Source: Boseongicola sp. (GTDB taxonomy: Bacteria; Pseudomonadota; Alphaproteobacteria; Rhodobacterales; Rhodobacteraceae). Taken from it: a stretch of 64,000 bases of DNA. The notes beneath the pieces were generated by a model. The model did not search any database and was not told the origin of the DNA. It saw only the letters and a program-made list of their open reading frames with translations. The translations under genes and the position numbers were made by a program. Positions within the stretch are counted from its first letter, which is position 1. Every line of letters begins with the position of its first letter. Of this stretch, positions 17,520 through 28,638 are shown in pieces. The DNA lies in the NCBI GenBank assembly GCA_028824715.1, contig JAPPCV010000134.1, forward strand, positions 56,291-120,290, in the 5' to 3' direction.

Positions 17520-19190
17520 TCACGTTCCCAGGATTCCGGGCAGGTTCAATCCCTGCTCGCGCGCGCATTCCAGGGCTATGTCGTAGCCTGCATCTGCGTG
17601 TCTCATGACACCTGTGGCAGGATCGTTCCAAAGGACGCTCGCTATGCGGCGGTCGGCGTCTTCCGTTCCGTCACAGCAGATGACCATGCCCGCATGCTGG
17701 CTGAAGCCCATGCCGACCCCGCCGCCGTGATGCAGCGACACCCAGGTGGCGCCGCTTGCGACGTTCAGCATCGCGTTCAGCATGGGCCAGTCGGACACGG
17801 CGTCCGAGCCATCCTTCATTGCTTCGGTTTCGCGGTTGGGTGACGCGACCGAACCGCCGTCCAGGTGGTCGCGCCCGATGACCACCGGGGCCGACAGCTC
17901 GCCGGTCCGCACCATTTCGTTGAAGGCGAGCCCGAGCCTGTGGCGCACGCCGAGGCCCACCCAGCAGATCCGCGCCGGCAGCCCCTGGAAGGCGATGCGC
18001 TCCCGGGCCATGTCGAGCCAGTTGTGAAGATGCGGATCCTCGACCAGCTCTTTCACCTTGGCATCGGTCTTGTAGATGTCTTCCGGATCGCCAGACAGCG
18101 CGCACCAGCGAAACGGGCCGACGCCCCGGCAGAAGAGCGGGCGAATGTAGGCGGGCACGAATCCGGGAAAGGCAAAGGCGTTTTCCAGGCCCTCTTCCTG
18201 CGCGACCTGCCGGATGTTGTTGCCGTAGTCCAGTGTCGGCACGCCCCGGTTCCAGAAGTCCACCATCGCGGCGACATGCACTTTCATCGAGGCACGGGCG
18301 GCTCTTTCCACCGCATCCGGATCGCTTTCCTGCCTTTCGCGCCAGTCCGCCACGCTCCACCCTTGCGGCAGGTAGCCATGGATCGGATCGTGGGCGGAGG
18401 TCTGGTCGGTCACGATGTCGGGCCGAACCCCGCGACCGGCCAGTTCGGGGACCACGTCCGCCGCGTTGCCGATCAGTGCAACGGACTTGGCTTCGCCTGC
18501 GCCTGTCCAGCGTTCGACCATTTCCAACGCCTCGTCGAGCGAATGGGTCTTCTCGTCGACATAGCGTGTGCGAAGGCGGAAATCGGCGCGGGCCTCGTCG
18601 CATTCGACGGCAAGGCAGCATGCCCCGGCCATGACCGCCGCCAGAGGTTGCGCGCCGCCCATGCCGCCGAGACCGCTCGTCAGGATCCAGCGTCCGTTCA
18701 GGTTGCCGCCATAGTGCTGGCGGCCCGCCTCCATGAAAGTCTCATAGGTGCCCTGCACGATGCCTTGGGTGCCAATGTAGATCCAGGATCCGGCCGTCAT
18801 CTGGCCGTACATGGCAAGCCCCCTTCTGTCGAGTTCGTTGAAATGGTTCCAGTTGGCCCAGTTGGGAACGAGGTTGGAATTTGCGATCAGGACGCGCGGC
18901 GCGTCCTTGTGGGTGCCGAAGATTCCAACCGGCTTGCCGGATTGCACAAGCAGGGTTTCCGTGTCCTCCAGACCTTGAAGCGCCGCAACGATCGCGTCGA
19001 AATCGGCCCATGTACGGGCAGCACGGCCGATGCCGCCGTAGACCACGAGCTCATGCGGGCTTTCGGCCACGTCCGGGTGCAGGTTGTTCATCAGCATCCG
19101 CATCGGCGCTTCGGTCAGCCAGCTCTTTGCGGTGATCTCGGGCCCCGTCGGGGGAAAGACGTCGCGGATGTTGTGACGTGGGTCGGTCAT
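17520..19190 (-). CDS. hutU: Urocanate hydratase
   Basis: A 556-aa urocanase, converting urocanate to imidazolone propionate with tightly bound NAD+. Family blocks visible are the N-terminal [56 protein letters not shown] (a glycine-rich NAD site), [14 protein letters not shown] and the C-terminal [18 protein letters not shown]. Length matches the usual 550-560 aa. Last gene of hutIHGU: its ATG overlaps the hutG stop as ATGA. It converges on the DddP-like gene with 157 bp between stops. Confidence 0.97.
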   Translation of the reverse strand: MTDPRHNIRDVFPPTGPEITAKSWLTEAPMRMLMNNLHPDVAESPHELVVYGGIGRAARTWADFDAIVAALQGLEDTETLLVQSGKPVGIFGTHKDAPRVLIANSNLVPNWANWNHFNELDRRGLAMYGQMTAGSWIYIGTQGIVQGTYETFMEAGRQHYGGNLNGRWILTSGLGGMGGAQPLAAVMAGACCLAVECDEARADFRLRTRYVDEKTHSLDEALEMVERWTGAGEAKSVALIGNAADVVPELAGRGVRPDIVTDQTSAHDPIHGYLPQGWSVADWRERQESDPDAVERAARASMKVHVAAMVDFWNRGVPTLDYGNNIRQVAQEEGLENAFAFPGFVPAYIRPLFCRGVGPFRWCALSGDPEDIYKTDAKVKELVEDPHLHNWLDMARERIAFQGLPARICWVGLGVRHRLGLAFNEMVRTGELSAPVVIGRDHLDGGSVASPNRETEAMKDGSDAVSDWPMLNAMLNVASGATWVSLHHGGGVGMGFSQHAGMVICCDGTEDADRRIASVLWNDPATGVMRHADAGYDIALECAREQGLNLPGILGT

Positions 19191-19987
19191 TGATCGGCTC
19201 CCAGGCTAGAGGCCGTGTCGGCCAAGGTTGTCAGGACGGTCTTCAAACGGGATCGCAGGCGGTCGGCCTTCTCGGTGTCGTAGGTCCATGGCGGGGCTTC
19301 TTCCGTCAGGTAGGTCGATTGCGCCAGTTCCATCTGGATCGCGTGGCAGCCTGCGCCCGGGCGGCCAAAGTGGCGCGTGGTCCAGCCGCCCTTGAAGCGC
19401 CCGTTCACAATGGTGCTGCAGCCGGGCGCGTCCTCGCAGACCCGCGAGACGGCGTCCTGCAGTTTCGGTGCGCAGGAGGATCCCAGGTTGGTGCCGATGT
19501 TGAAGTCGGGCAACGTGCCGTCAAAGAGGAACGGGATCCGGGACCGGATGGAGTGGCAATCGTAGAGGATCGCCACTCCGTGCAACTGCTGCACGCGCTC
19601 CAGTTCGGCCTGCAGCGCTGCGTGATAGGGAGCGTGCAAGCTTGCGCGACGGGCTTCGACATCGGCCGCGGTCGGCGGGGCATCCCAGATGTCATGCCCG
19701 TCGAAATCCGTCAATGGCACAAGCGCCGTTGTGTTCTGGCCGGGGTACAGGCTCTCTCCCGACGGGTCGCGGTTGGCGTCAATGACATAGCGGTGAAAGA
19801 TCGCCCGAACGGAGGTCGCGTCAGGCAGCAGGCCGTCATAGAGCCGGTCGATATGCCAGTCAGTGTCCGCCAACATGCGCCCGCGTTCGTTCAGGCGCGC
19901 CCTTGTCTCTTCCGGCACGTGGGTCCCGGCGTGGGGAAACCCCAGCACGACGGGACCCGTGCCACGTGCGACCTCGACAGGTGTCAT
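19187..19987 (-). CDS. hutG: N-formylglutamate deformylase
   Basis: A 266-aa N-formylglutamate amidohydrolase, releasing formate and glutamate in the last step of the five-step histidine pathway. Motifs: [12 protein letters not shown] near the start (metal histidine), [37 protein letters not shown] and [11 protein letters not shown]. The presence of HutF nearby confirms that this HutG is the deformylase rather than formimidoylglutamase. It is chained to hutH and hutU by ATGA overlaps on both sides. Confidence 0.95.
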   Translation of the reverse strand: MTPVEVARGTGPVVLGFPHAGTHVPEETRARLNERGRMLADTDWHIDRLYDGLLPDATSVRAIFHRYVIDANRDPSGESLYPGQNTTALVPLTDFDGHDIWDAPPTAADVEARRASLHAPYHAALQAELERVQQLHGVAILYDCHSIRSRIPFLFDGTLPDFNIGTNLGSSCAPKLQDAVSRVCEDAPGCSTIVNGRFKGGWTTRHFGRPGAGCHAIQMELAQSTYLTEEAPPWTYDTEKADRLRSRLKTVLTTLADTASSLGADQ

Positions 19988-21525
19988 GCCAGTGATCCTT
20001 CAAGATATGCAGGCAGGTCCACGGCATCGGTCAGTGACCCGGTCGCGACGAGCCGGGCAGCCGATTCCAGGGACGGTGCCATGTACCGGTCTCCGGTCAT
20101 GGCGGGCACCTTGGCGCGCAGCACTTGCAGGACTTGCGCCAGCGCGGCGCTCGTCTTCAGCGGCGCACGGAACTCGATTCCCTGCGCGGCGCACATGGCT
20201 TCGACGCCCAGGATCACGTTCAGGTTGGCGTTCATGCGCTCAAGCCGCCGTGCTCCATGGGCGGACATGCTGACATGATCTTCCTGGTTCGCCGAGGTTG
20301 GCGTGCTGTCGGTCGTGCAGGGATTGGCGAGGTGCTTGTTTTCGCTCATCAAGGCCGCCGTCGCCACTTCGGCGATCATCAGGCCGGAATTCAGGCCGGG
20401 ATCCGGCGTCAGGAAGGGCGGCAAGTCAAAGGACAGCGTCGGGTCGACCATCAAGGCGACGCGCCGCTGGGCAATCGCGCCGATCTCCGACACCGCGAGC
20501 GCGACCTGATCGGCGGCAAAGCCGACCGGTTCTGCATGGAAGTTTCCGCCCGAGACGATCACGCCGTCCTCGACAAGGACAAGCGGATTGTCGGTGACGG
20601 CATTGGCTTCGATTTCAAGCGTGCGTCCTGCGGCATGAAGCAAGTCCATTGCAGCGCCCGTGACTTGCGGCTGGCAGCGGATGCAATAGGGATCCTGCAC
20701 CCTTGTGTCGCCGACGCGATGGCTTTCGCGAATCTCGGATCCTCGCATCAGGCTGCGCTGCGCCTCGGCCACCGCGGATTGCCCGGCATGGCCGCGCAGG
20801 GCGTGGATCGCCGGGTGCAATGGTGCGGTCGAGCCCATGATCGCGTCGGTTGACATTGCACCGGTCACCACGGCGGTCGCGGCATTCTTCCAGGCACCCC
20901 AGAATCCCGCCAAGGCACAGGCTGTCGAAAACTGGGTGCCGTTGATCAGGGCCAGACCTTCCTTCGCGCCAAGAACGATCGGGGCCAGGCCCGCTTTCTC
21001 GAGTGCATCGCCGGCCGGCATCCGGGCGTTCTCAAGGACGGCTTCGCCTTCGCCAATCATCGCCGCGGCCAGATGGGCGAGAGGGGCCAGGTCGCCGGAC
21101 GCACCGACCGATCCTTGAACCGGAATGACGGGCGTTACGCCGGCATCGAGCATGTCCTCGATCAGGGTTACGGTTGAGAGCGCCACCCCCGACGCCCCGC
21201 GACCGAGCGACAGGAGTTTCAGCACCATCATCAGCCTGGTCGTCGCGACGTCCAGGGGCTCCCCGACGCCGCAACAATGGGACAGGACCAGGTTCCGCTG
21301 CAGGCTGCCCGTGTCTTCAGCCGCGATCTTGACGCTCGCGAGCTTCCCGAAGCCGGTGTTGACTCCATAGACGGGGTCGTCGTCGGCAGCGGCCTGAGCG
21401 ACCATTCTTGCGGCGGCGTCGATTGCGGGACGGGCAGCCGAGTCCAGCCGAACCGGGCGCTGCGCGGCCCAGATGTCGTTCAGCTGGGCAAGAGTCGCCG
21501 CACCCGGGTCCAGAAAGACGGTCAT
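19984..21525 (-). CDS. hutH: Histidine ammonia-lyase
   Basis: A 513-aa enzyme deaminating L-histidine to urocanate. The MIO prosthetic group forms from the Ala-Ser-Gly in [14 protein letters not shown]. Other blocks are [47 protein letters not shown] and [13 protein letters not shown]. The frame is open to 21606, but ATG 21525, overlapping the hutI stop as ATGA, begins the family sequence. Confidence 0.97.
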   Translation of the reverse strand: MTVFLDPGAATLAQLNDIWAAQRPVRLDSAARPAIDAAARMVAQAAADDDPVYGVNTGFGKLASVKIAAEDTGSLQRNLVLSHCCGVGEPLDVATTRLMMVLKLLSLGRGASGVALSTVTLIEDMLDAGVTPVIPVQGSVGASGDLAPLAHLAAAMIGEGEAVLENARMPAGDALEKAGLAPIVLGAKEGLALINGTQFSTACALAGFWGAWKNAATAVVTGAMSTDAIMGSTAPLHPAIHALRGHAGQSAVAEAQRSLMRGSEIRESHRVGDTRVQDPYCIRCQPQVTGAAMDLLHAAGRTLEIEANAVTDNPLVLVEDGVIVSGGNFHAEPVGFAADQVALAVSEIGAIAQRRVALMVDPTLSFDLPPFLTPDPGLNSGLMIAEVATAALMSENKHLANPCTTDSTPTSANQEDHVSMSAHGARRLERMNANLNVILGVEAMCAAQGIEFRAPLKTSAALAQVLQVLRAKVPAMTGDRYMAPSLESAARLVATGSLTDAVDLPAYLEGSLA

Positions 21526-22715
21526 TGCCTTCCCGCAAAAATGCGCGCGTGCAGGGGATTGAACCCAATGCGATAGGCCAGCTCGGCCGGGTGTGCAATG
21601 TCCCAAACGCAGAGATCGGCGCGCTTTCCCGGGACAATCCTTCCCCGGTCCTCCAGGCCCAGGGCCTTGGCGGCATGTGCGGTCATGCCCAGAAGCGCCT
21701 CAAGCGGCGTCATCCGGAAGAGCGTGCTGCCCATGTTCAAGGCCAGGAGCGGCGAGGTCATGGGCGACGAACCCGGGTTGCAGTCCGTTGCCAGGGCCAT
21801 TGGCACATGATGCTCCCGAAACGCCTGGACCGGCGGCACCTGTGTTTCATGCAGCGTGTAGAATGCACCGGGCAACAGCACTGCAACCGTGCCGGACGCG
21901 GCCATGGCTTCGGCGTCGCTCTCGTTTGCGTATTCCAGATGGTCCGCGCTCAACGCGCGAAATCGGGCGGCAAGGCGCGCGCCGCCGATGTTCGACAACT
22001 GCTCGGCATGCAGCTTGACAGGCAGTCCCAGCTCCGCGGCGACGTCAAACACGCGCTCCATCTGCGCCGTGTCAAAGGCGATCCCCTCGCAGAACCCGTC
22101 CACTGCATCGACCAGGCCTTCCGCGTGCGCTTCTCGCAGGGCGGGGATGCAAACCTCGTCAATGTAGGCGTCGGGACTGCCCTTGTATTCGGGAGGGGTT
22201 GCATGGGCGCCGAGATAGCTGGTGCGCACATCCACCGGGCGCGCGCCGGCGATGGCTCGCGCCACGCGCAGCATTTTCGGCTCGCTGCTCAAGTCCAGCC
22301 CGTAACCGGACTTCACCTCGATCAACGTGACGCCTTCCGCGATCATCGCGTCGACACGGGTCAGCGCATCCGAAAGCAGCGCGCCTTCGCTCGCGGCCCG
22401 GGTCGCTGCCACGGTTGAGACGATTCCGCCGCCGGCCTTGGCGACCTCTTCGTAGCTTGCGCCGTTGAGACGCAACTCGAACTCGGCTGCGCGGTTTCCG
22501 CCAAAGACCACATGCGTATGGCAGTCGATCAGGGCGGGCGTGACGAGGCGGCCGTCGAGGTCGCTTGCCTCGAGATCCTGATACGGCGCGGGCAGTTCCG
22601 TTCGCGGGCCGACCCAAGCGATGTGGGTGTCCCTGATCGCGATCGCGCCATCGTCAATCAGTCCAAAGCTGTCATCGTCGGCCAGCGTGGCAATGCGGGC
22701 ATTGGTCAGGAGCAT
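21522..22715 (-). CDS. hutI: Imidazolonepropionase
   Basis: A 397-aa amidohydrolase opening the imidazolone ring to N-formimino-glutamate. Metal ligands appear in [14 protein letters not shown] (HxH), [10 protein letters not shown] (H) and the late ATDCNPGSS (D). The substrate-side EVKSGYGLD and [13 protein letters not shown] are characteristic. It is the first gene of the minus-strand hutIHGU operon; the 77-bp gap to divergent hutF contains a strong palindrome that probably controls both directions. Confidence 0.97.
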   Translation of the reverse strand: MLLTNARIATLADDDSFGLIDDGAIAIRDTHIAWVGPRTELPAPYQDLEASDLDGRLVTPALIDCHTHVVFGGNRAAEFELRLNGASYEEVAKAGGGIVSTVAATRAASEGALLSDALTRVDAMIAEGVTLIEVKSGYGLDLSSEPKMLRVARAIAGARPVDVRTSYLGAHATPPEYKGSPDAYIDEVCIPALREAHAEGLVDAVDGFCEGIAFDTAQMERVFDVAAELGLPVKLHAEQLSNIGGARLAARFRALSADHLEYANESDAEAMAASGTVAVLLPGAFYTLHETQVPPVQAFREHHVPMALATDCNPGSSPMTSPLLALNMGSTLFRMTPLEALLGMTAHAAKALGLEDRGRIVPGKRADLCVWDIAHPAELAYRIGFNPLHARIFAGRQ

Positions 22716-22752
22716 CGGGTGCGACTCGCTTGCATTGGGAACCTCATCGTGT

Positions 22753-22772
22753 TTTTATGTATATACATAAAA
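22753..22772. promoter_or_regulatory. Perfect 20-bp palindrome between hutI and hutF, probable HutC operator
   Basis: TTTTATGTAT is followed directly by its exact reverse complement, at the centre of the 77-bp gap between divergent hutI and hutF. It is also the most AT-rich stretch of the region. The core resembles TGTATA/TATACA dyads associated with HutC, the GntR-family urocanate-responsive repressor encoded two genes away. One site could repress both hutIHGU and hutFC. The symmetry is seen; the regulator assignment is inferred. Confidence 0.8.
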
Positions 22773-22792
22773 GCATGTCAAGTGGACATAAA

Positions 22793-24154
22793 ATGCGGAT
22801 TTGGGCTGAAGCGGCGCTGTTGCCGAGTGGCTGGGCATCAGAAGTGGCGGTGGCGGTGGATGGCTCAGGCCGCATTGCGCACGTGGAAACCGGCGCTTCG
22901 AAAGCCGGGCATTGCGTCGGATTGCTGCTCCCGTCACCGGTGAACGTTCACAGCCATGCGTTTCAGCGCGCGATGGCCGGTCTCACCGAGCGGCGGGGGC
23001 CAAATCCCACGGACAGCTTCTGGACGTGGCGTGACCTGATGTTTCGTTTCCTGGGACATCTCACGCCGGACCATGTGGAGGCGATTGCCGCGTTCGTTCA
23101 GATGGAGATGCTGGAGGCGGGATACAGCACCAATGCCGAGTTCCATTACTTGCACCATACGCCTGCAGGCACCCCATATGACAACGTTGGCGAGATGTCG
23201 GAGCGCATCGCTGCTGCGGCGAACAGGACCGGAATCGGCTTGTGTCTCTTGCCGGTGCACTATGAGTTCGGCGGATGCGACGGTCGCGGACTTGGGCCGG
23301 GGCAGGTCCGGTTCGGAAACGGCCTGGACCGGTTCCGGCGATTGCGCGATGCAGCACAGAGCGCATTGAAAGCTCTGCCGGATGACACGCAAATCGGTGT
23401 GGCACCGCATTCCCTGAGGGCTGTCGCGCCAGAGACCTTGAAGGCATACGCCGACGAGTTCCCGGCAGGCCCGGTCCACATGCACCTTGCCGAGCAAGTC
23501 CCGGAGGTCGAGGAGGTGCAGGCGCAATGGGGCGCACGGCCAGTGGAGTGGGCCCTGGATCACATGGCGCTGGATGAGCGTTGGTGCCTGATCCACTGCA
23601 CCCAGATGACCCCGGCAGAGACGACCCGCCTTGCCGCGACGGGAGCCGTTGCAGGACTGTGCCCGATCACGGAGAGCAGCCTGGGCGACGGGATATTTGA
23701 CGGCGTGCGCTGGGCTGGTCAGCGAGGCCGCCTTGCCGTCGGATCGGACAGCAACATCCGTATCGCGTTGAGCGAGGAACTGCGCACCCTCGACTATACG
23801 CAACGTCTTCGGGATCACACGCGTGCGGCGTTCGCAACCAGGCGCATGTCGACAGGGCGGAGTCTCATCGAGCATGTCTTGCAAGGCGGCGCGCAAGCTG
23901 CAGGACGCAAGACCGGACGTCTGGAAGCGGGCCACTGGGCGGACATGCTGGCGCTCGACACCGCGTCGGAGATCCTGCACGGCTTTGGCGGAGATGCCGT
24001 CCTTGACGCCTGGATTTTCGCGGGCGACGACAGGCTGGTTTCAGATGTCTGGTCCGCAGGCAGGCACAAGGTCCTGCAAGGCAGGCATGTCGCGAGAACC
24101 GAAATCGTCGCAGACTACGTGAGAACCATTGACGCCCTGAAGGGCGCGTTATGA
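22793..24154 (+). CDS. hutF: Formimidoylglutamate deiminase
   Basis: About 453 aa, converting N-formimino-L-glutamate to N-formylglutamate and ammonia. It is an amidohydrolase with SPVNVHSHAFQRAMAGL (HxH motif), GVAPHSLRAV, VHMHLAEQ, WCLIHCTQM and the late GSDSNIRI carrying the metal aspartate. The frame opens at 22730, across the palindrome; ATG 22793, 20 nt beyond the palindrome, starts the family-like MRIWAEAALLP. Its stop overlaps hutC by ATGA. Confidence 0.95.
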   Translation: MRIWAEAALLPSGWASEVAVAVDGSGRIAHVETGASKAGHCVGLLLPSPVNVHSHAFQRAMAGLTERRGPNPTDSFWTWRDLMFRFLGHLTPDHVEAIAAFVQMEMLEAGYSTNAEFHYLHHTPAGTPYDNVGEMSERIAAAANRTGIGLCLLPVHYEFGGCDGRGLGPGQVRFGNGLDRFRRLRDAAQSALKALPDDTQIGVAPHSLRAVAPETLKAYADEFPAGPVHMHLAEQVPEVEEVQAQWGARPVEWALDHMALDERWCLIHCTQMTPAETTRLAATGAVAGLCPITESSLGDGIFDGVRWAGQRGRLAVGSDSNIRIALSEELRTLDYTQRLRDHTRAAFATRRMSTGRSLIEHVLQGGAQAAGRKTGRLEAGHWADMLALDTASEILHGFGGDAVLDAWIFAGDDRLVSDVWSAGRHKVLQGRHVARTEIVADYVRTIDALKGAL

Positions 24155-24852
24155 ACGTGCAGAATGCACAGACCTGGCAAGGCGTGCAAAACGAGGTCTT
24201 GCGCCGGATTCACGCACGCGAATGGAAGCCCGGAGACTTGATCCCCAACGAAGCCGAACTTGCCAAGGAATTCGGATGCGCCCGCCCCACGGTGAATCGC
24301 GCGCTGCGCAGCCTTGCAGAACGCGGCTTGCTGGAGCGCAGGCGCAAGGCGGGCACCCGTGTCGCTGCACAACCCGTTGCCAAGGCGACCCTGAACATTG
24401 CAGTGATCCGGCATGAGGTCGAAGACCGCGGCGCACGCTACGGATACCAGCTGGCACTCAGGGAAGTCCGCATCGCGCCTACCCACATAAGCGCTGCCCT
24501 TGGTGTTGGCGTGCAGGAAAGGTTGCTGCATGTCATGGCACTGCATCTGTCAAATGACATGCCATACGCGCTGGAAGATCGCTGGATCAACACGGTCCAC
24601 GTGCCCGGTGCCCTTGAGCAGGACTTTCGATCCATCAGCGCCAATGAATGGCTGTTGCTGAATGTTCCCTACACAAGGGGCGAGATCGCGTTTGCGGCAA
24701 GACCGGCCACAGCCGAGAACGCGAAACACCTGAACTGCCCGGAAAACAGCGCCTTGCTTGCGGTCAACAGGCTCACCTGGGATCACGACCAGTCCGTCAC
24801 GGCCGTTCAGGTCTTGTTTGCTCCCGGCCACCAGATGCGAACCCAGATCTAG
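24151..24852 (+). CDS. hutC: Histidine utilization repressor, GntR family (HutC)
   Basis: A 233-aa regulator: winged helix (LIPNEAELAKEFGCARPTVNRALR) followed by a UTRA effector domain, with ALEDRWIN and the late LLAVNRLTW typical of HutC. Urocanate is the known inducer of the family. It is translationally coupled to hutF (ATGA), so its own promoter is expected to be the one covered by the 22753-22772 palindrome, giving autoregulation. Confidence 0.92.
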   Translation: MNVQNAQTWQGVQNEVLRRIHAREWKPGDLIPNEAELAKEFGCARPTVNRALRSLAERGLLERRRKAGTRVAAQPVAKATLNIAVIRHEVEDRGARYGYQLALREVRIAPTHISAALGVGVQERLLHVMALHLSNDMPYALEDRWINTVHVPGALEQDFRSISANEWLLLNVPYTRGEIAFAARPATAENAKHLNCPENSALLAVNRLTWDHDQSVTAVQVLFAPGHQMRTQI

Positions 24853-25161
24853 GTCCCGCCAGATGTCCTGGCCTTGTTCCGTGACGGCAGGCACATGACG
24901 TGATACCGGGTCTCCTCGATCAGTCGTCCTTGCAACCATGCATCCCGAACGGGAGACTTGCCAACGGATCCAGTCGTGCGCCCTCGGCGTGTTCAGGATT
25001 GAACGTGCGCGGAATGCATCACATCCTCCGGGGAGCGCGACATCGTGCATGGGCCTGTCGGACCAGGCACATGGCCGAAGCGGACAGGATCAACGACCAA
25101 CCGGAGTCTTGCCGGATCTGAACTGAGATGCGAAACAGGGACTTTTGCACTGGACGGCAAG
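24853..25161. other. Intergenic region upstream of glpD
   Basis: About 309 bp. The glpD frame is open through part of it (from 25045), but the text before ATG 25162 is not family-like. No clear hairpin, repeat or additional gene was seen; promoter elements for glpD are presumed. Confidence 0.4.
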
Positions 25162-26772
25162 ATGCGGACTGAACCCGGCACCTTCGACCTCTTCATCATC
25201 GGCGGCGGCATCAACGGTTGCGGCATCGCGCGCGATGCGGCGGGTCGGGGCCTGAACGTGGGCCTCGCCGAAATGAACGACCTCGCTTCGGGCACGTCCG
25301 GCGCGTCGACCAAGCTCTTTCACGGCGGCCTCAGGTACCTGGAGTATTTCGAGTTGGGACTGGTGCGTGAGGCGCTTGCCGAACGAGAGGTTCTCCTGCG
25401 CGCCATGCCGCATATCTCCTGGCCGATGCGTTTCGTTCTTCCCTATCATGACGACATGCGTTTCGAGGTCGGAACGCCCGCCTCGAGACTTCTCGCTGCC
25501 GTCATGCCGTGGATGAAGGGTCGCCGCCCGGCCTGGCTGATCCGGACGGGCCTCTTTCTCTACGACCACCTCGGAGGGCGCCGCATCCTGCCGGGCACGG
25601 CGACGCTCGACCTCGACGTCGACCCGGCCGGAGAGCCGCTTGACTTGAAGTTTCGCAAGGCCTTTGAGTATTCCGATTGCTGGGTCCAGGACGCGCGGCT
25701 TGTCGTCCTGAACGCCCGCGACGCCGCCGCACGCGGAGCGCAGGTCATGACCCGCACACGGGTTCTTTCGGCTGAACGTACGGCCGGTTCCTGGCAGGTG
25801 ACGCTGGAAGCGGCGGGCAAGAAATTTGAAGTTCGTGCACGAATGCTTGTCAACGCCGGCGGTCCGTGGGTTGACGACATAATGGGCAACGTCGTGCGGT
25901 CCGACACACGCGAACGCGTTCGACTGGTGCGCGGCAGCCACATCGTGACCAGGCGCCTCTTCAACCACGACAAGTGCTATTTTTTCCAGGGCACGGATGG
26001 CCGGATCATCTTCGCCATTCCCTACGAAGATGACTTTACGTTGATCGGCACCACCGACGAGGATCACGACGACCCGTCCGTTCCGCCCGCATGCACCGCG
26101 AAGGAAATGCGCTACTTGCTGGATTTCGCGTCACGGTACCTGAAGAAGCCGGTGACGGAGAACGACGTCGTGTGGACATATTCCGGAGTGCGGCCGCTCC
26201 ATGACGGCGGCGCCACTTCGGCGACGGCAGCAACGCGTGGCTATTTCCTGAAGCTGGACGAGGAGGGCGGCGCACCGCTCCTGAGCGTCCATGGCGGCAA
26301 GATCACGACATACCGCAAGCTGGCCGAGGCGGCACTTGCAATGATCGCTCCGGTTCTGGGAAGTCCGGAACGGGGATGGACTGCGAGGGCACCCCTGCCC
26401 GGCGGCGATCTGCCGGTTGACGGAATCGAGGATCTCGTCGCGGAACTGCTGGCGACTCATCCGTTCCTGACCAGGGACTGGGCGCGACGGCTAGCCCGTA
26501 CATACGGCACCGAAACGAGACAGATGCTGAGCGGGGTTCGCGCACTCGATGACATGGGACAGGACTTTGGCGAATCCGTCACCGCGCTTGAACTGGATTG
26601 GGCCATTGCCAACGAGTGGGTGATGACGGCCGAGGACTTTCTTTGGCGTCGGACGAAGCAGGGGCTGCGATTCGACAAGGACGGGATTGAGCGGATCGAG
26701 GCTTACGTCATGTCTGCATGTTCAGGAACGAGTGAAGGAGCCGGCAGAACGCGGCCTCGTTCGGCAAGCTGA
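25162..26772 (+). CDS. glpD: Glycerol-3-phosphate dehydrogenase, FAD-dependent
   Basis: A 536-aa peripheral membrane flavoenzyme oxidising sn-glycerol 3-phosphate to dihydroxyacetone phosphate and passing electrons to quinone. The FAD site is DLFIIGGGINGCGIARDAAGRG; SGTSGASTKLFHGGLRYLE is the family signature, VRGSHIV follows and SVHGGKITTYRKLAE closes the cofactor domain. The C-terminal DUF-like helical region is present at normal length. It starts at ATG 25162, where the family sequence begins; the ribosome site is weak. No glpF, glpK or glpR is adjacent. Confidence 0.95.
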   Translation: MRTEPGTFDLFIIGGGINGCGIARDAAGRGLNVGLAEMNDLASGTSGASTKLFHGGLRYLEYFELGLVREALAEREVLLRAMPHISWPMRFVLPYHDDMRFEVGTPASRLLAAVMPWMKGRRPAWLIRTGLFLYDHLGGRRILPGTATLDLDVDPAGEPLDLKFRKAFEYSDCWVQDARLVVLNARDAAARGAQVMTRTRVLSAERTAGSWQVTLEAAGKKFEVRARMLVNAGGPWVDDIMGNVVRSDTRERVRLVRGSHIVTRRLFNHDKCYFFQGTDGRIIFAIPYEDDFTLIGTTDEDHDDPSVPPACTAKEMRYLLDFASRYLKKPVTENDVVWTYSGVRPLHDGGATSATAATRGYFLKLDEEGGAPLLSVHGGKITTYRKLAEAALAMIAPVLGSPERGWTARAPLPGGDLPVDGIEDLVAELLATHPFLTRDWARRLARTYGTETRQMLSGVRALDDMGQDFGESVTALELDWAIANEWVMTAEDFLWRRTKQGLRFDKDGIERIEAYVMSACSGTSEGAGRTRPRSAS

Positions 26773-27075
26773 CGGCATCGGCCAATCTCGCCCATGCGTC
26801 ATCGACGGCCGCACCCAACCTGATCCAGCGCGGCTCCGGCGCCCCCGAGGCCAGCGGACAGATTCGTGCTTGTGCGGAAGCCGCCGGGCTTCCAGAATGG
26901 CCCAATGGCGGATCAAGGCTGGACACTGCATCGGATCGAGAGCGTCCAGACTTGGCGATGGGGCCGAAAGGGCTGTGCAGCATGAGGCTTGACGCGTTCG
27001 ATCTCGGCAGGAAGGTCAGGTGTTCGCTTGGGCAGGAGCATGCGCCGGGATGCAGGCGGTGACGGGGCAGGGCGC
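26773..27075. other. Intergenic region before the BMP-type transporter operon
   Basis: About 303 bp with shadow frames only. It would contain the promoter of the following transporter operon. Nothing structured was recognised. Confidence 0.4.
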
Positions 27076-28638
27076 GTGAGCACGCCGCTCCTGGAGGTGC
27101 AGGGCCTGCGAAAGGCGTATCCCGGAGTCGTGGCAAATGACGATGTGAGCTTTTCTGCCCGCCGAGGCGAGGTTCATGCGCTTCTGGGCGAGAACGGCGC
27201 CGGGAAGTCGACGCTGGTAAAGACGGTCTACGGCCTCCTGCGTCCCGACGAAGGACGGATGAAGCTCGACGGCCGGGTCTACGCGCCGGCATCGCCACAT
27301 GATGCCCGGCAGGCCGGTGTCGCGATGGTGTTCCAGCATTTCAGCCTGTTCGAGGCGCTGGACGTTGCTGAGAATGTCGCGCTTGGCATGGAGGTGCCGC
27401 CGCCGATGCGGGAACTGGCGACGCGCATCCGAGACGTAAGCGAAACCTACGGATTGCCGCTGGACCCGAACCGGCTGGTCGGCACGCTGTCGGCCGGTGA
27501 GCGGCAGCGGGTCGAGATCATCCGGTGCCTCCTGCAGGATCCGCAAGTCCTGATCATGGACGAGCCGACAAGCGTCCTTACGCCGCAGGAAGTGGCGATC
27601 CTGTTTGAGACCCTGAAAAGGCTGCGCGCAGAAGGGAAGCTCATCCTCTATATCAGCCACAAGCTCGAGGAAATCAGGGCCCTGTGCGATTGGGCCACCA
27701 TACTTCGGCACGGCAAGGTGACCGGCTCGTGCGACCCTCGCCAGAAATCCGCGCGGGAGCTCGCCGAGACGATGGTGGGGAGCGAACTGGCCTTGCCTGC
27801 CGCGCGGACTCAAGACCCCGGCGAAGTCGCGCTGTCGATAGCCGGACTGACCGCGACGTCCGGCGCCGCATTCGGAACGGAACTGAAGGGCATTTCCCTT
27901 GACGTGCGGCGTGGCGAGATCCTCGGGATCGGCGGCGTCGCAGGGAACGGTCAGGACGAACTGCTCGCGGTTCTCTCGGGGGAGTCGCGCAGCCCGCCGG
28001 AGTCGGTTCTGCTCGGCGACTTGCCGATCGGTTCGTTCGGGCCGAACGAGCGGCGCGCGCTTGGCGTTCTTGCGGCCCCCGAAGAGCGTCTCGGCCACGC
28101 GACGGCGCCAGACATGAGCCTTGTCGAGAACGCGGCGCTGTCCGGACGCCGCCGCATGGGCATGGTCCGTCGCGGGTTCGTGAACTGGAGCAAGGCGCGG
28201 ACTCATGCCGAAAGCGTGATCGAGCGGTTCGATGTCCGGGTTCCAGGTGCCGGGAGCGTGGCACGGTCGCTGTCCGGCGGGAACTTGCAGAAATTCGTCA
28301 TCGGCCGCGAGATCCTGCAGCAGCCGGACGTGCTGGTGGTGAACCAGCCGACCTGGGGCCTTGACGCAGCGGCGGCGGCCGCGATCCGGCAGTCCCTGCT
28401 CGACCTGGCGAGCCAGGGTGCCGCAGTCATCGTGATCAGCCAGGACCTGGACGAGCTGATGGAGATCTCGACGCGGTTTTCCGCACTGAACGAGGGGCGG
28501 CTGAGCAAGCCGCGGGACACCGCCGGACTGACCCTGGAAGAGATCGGCCTGATGCTTGGCGGCGCCCATGACCTCGAGATCGGGCTGGCTGCGTCCAGGC
28601 CTGGCCGGGCTGTCGAGGCCGGGGAGCCGGTTCCGTGA
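27076..28638 (+). CDS. ABC transporter ATP-binding protein, double domain, nucleoside (BMP/PnrA) type
   Basis: About 520 aa with two fused ATPase domains. The first has Walker A GENGAGKST, signature LSAGERQRVEI and Walker B VLIMDEPTSVL. The second is degenerate: the P-loop region is GVAGNGQDELL, the signature is LSGGNLQKFVIGRE and Walker B is VLVVNQPTWGLD, where the catalytic Glu and Asp positions are altered. This degeneracy is usual in this family (YufO/NupO). GTG 27076 is chosen as the domain begins there; ATG 27040 is an alternative. Two permeases and a BMP-type binding protein follow. Confidence 0.9.
   Translation: MSTPLLEVQGLRKAYPGVVANDDVSFSARRGEVHALLGENGAGKSTLVKTVYGLLRPDEGRMKLDGRVYAPASPHDARQAGVAMVFQHFSLFEALDVAENVALGMEVPPPMRELATRIRDVSETYGLPLDPNRLVGTLSAGERQRVEIIRCLLQDPQVLIMDEPTSVLTPQEVAILFETLKRLRAEGKLILYISHKLEEIRALCDWATILRHGKVTGSCDPRQKSARELAETMVGSELALPAARTQDPGEVALSIAGLTATSGAAFGTELKGISLDVRRGEILGIGGVAGNGQDELLAVLSGESRSPPESVLLGDLPIGSFGPNERRALGVLAAPEERLGHATAPDMSLVENAALSGRRRMGMVRRGFVNWSKARTHAESVIERFDVRVPGAGSVARSLSGGNLQKFVIGREILQQPDVLVVNQPTWGLDAAAAAAIRQSLLDLASQGAAVIVISQDLDELMEISTRFSALNEGRLSKPRDTAGLTLEEIGLMLGGAHDLEIGLAASRPGRAVEAGEPVP

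Noticed and set aside
17865..19193. 442-aa open frame on the plus strand
   Set aside because: Antisense to hutU, which is unmistakable on the other strand.
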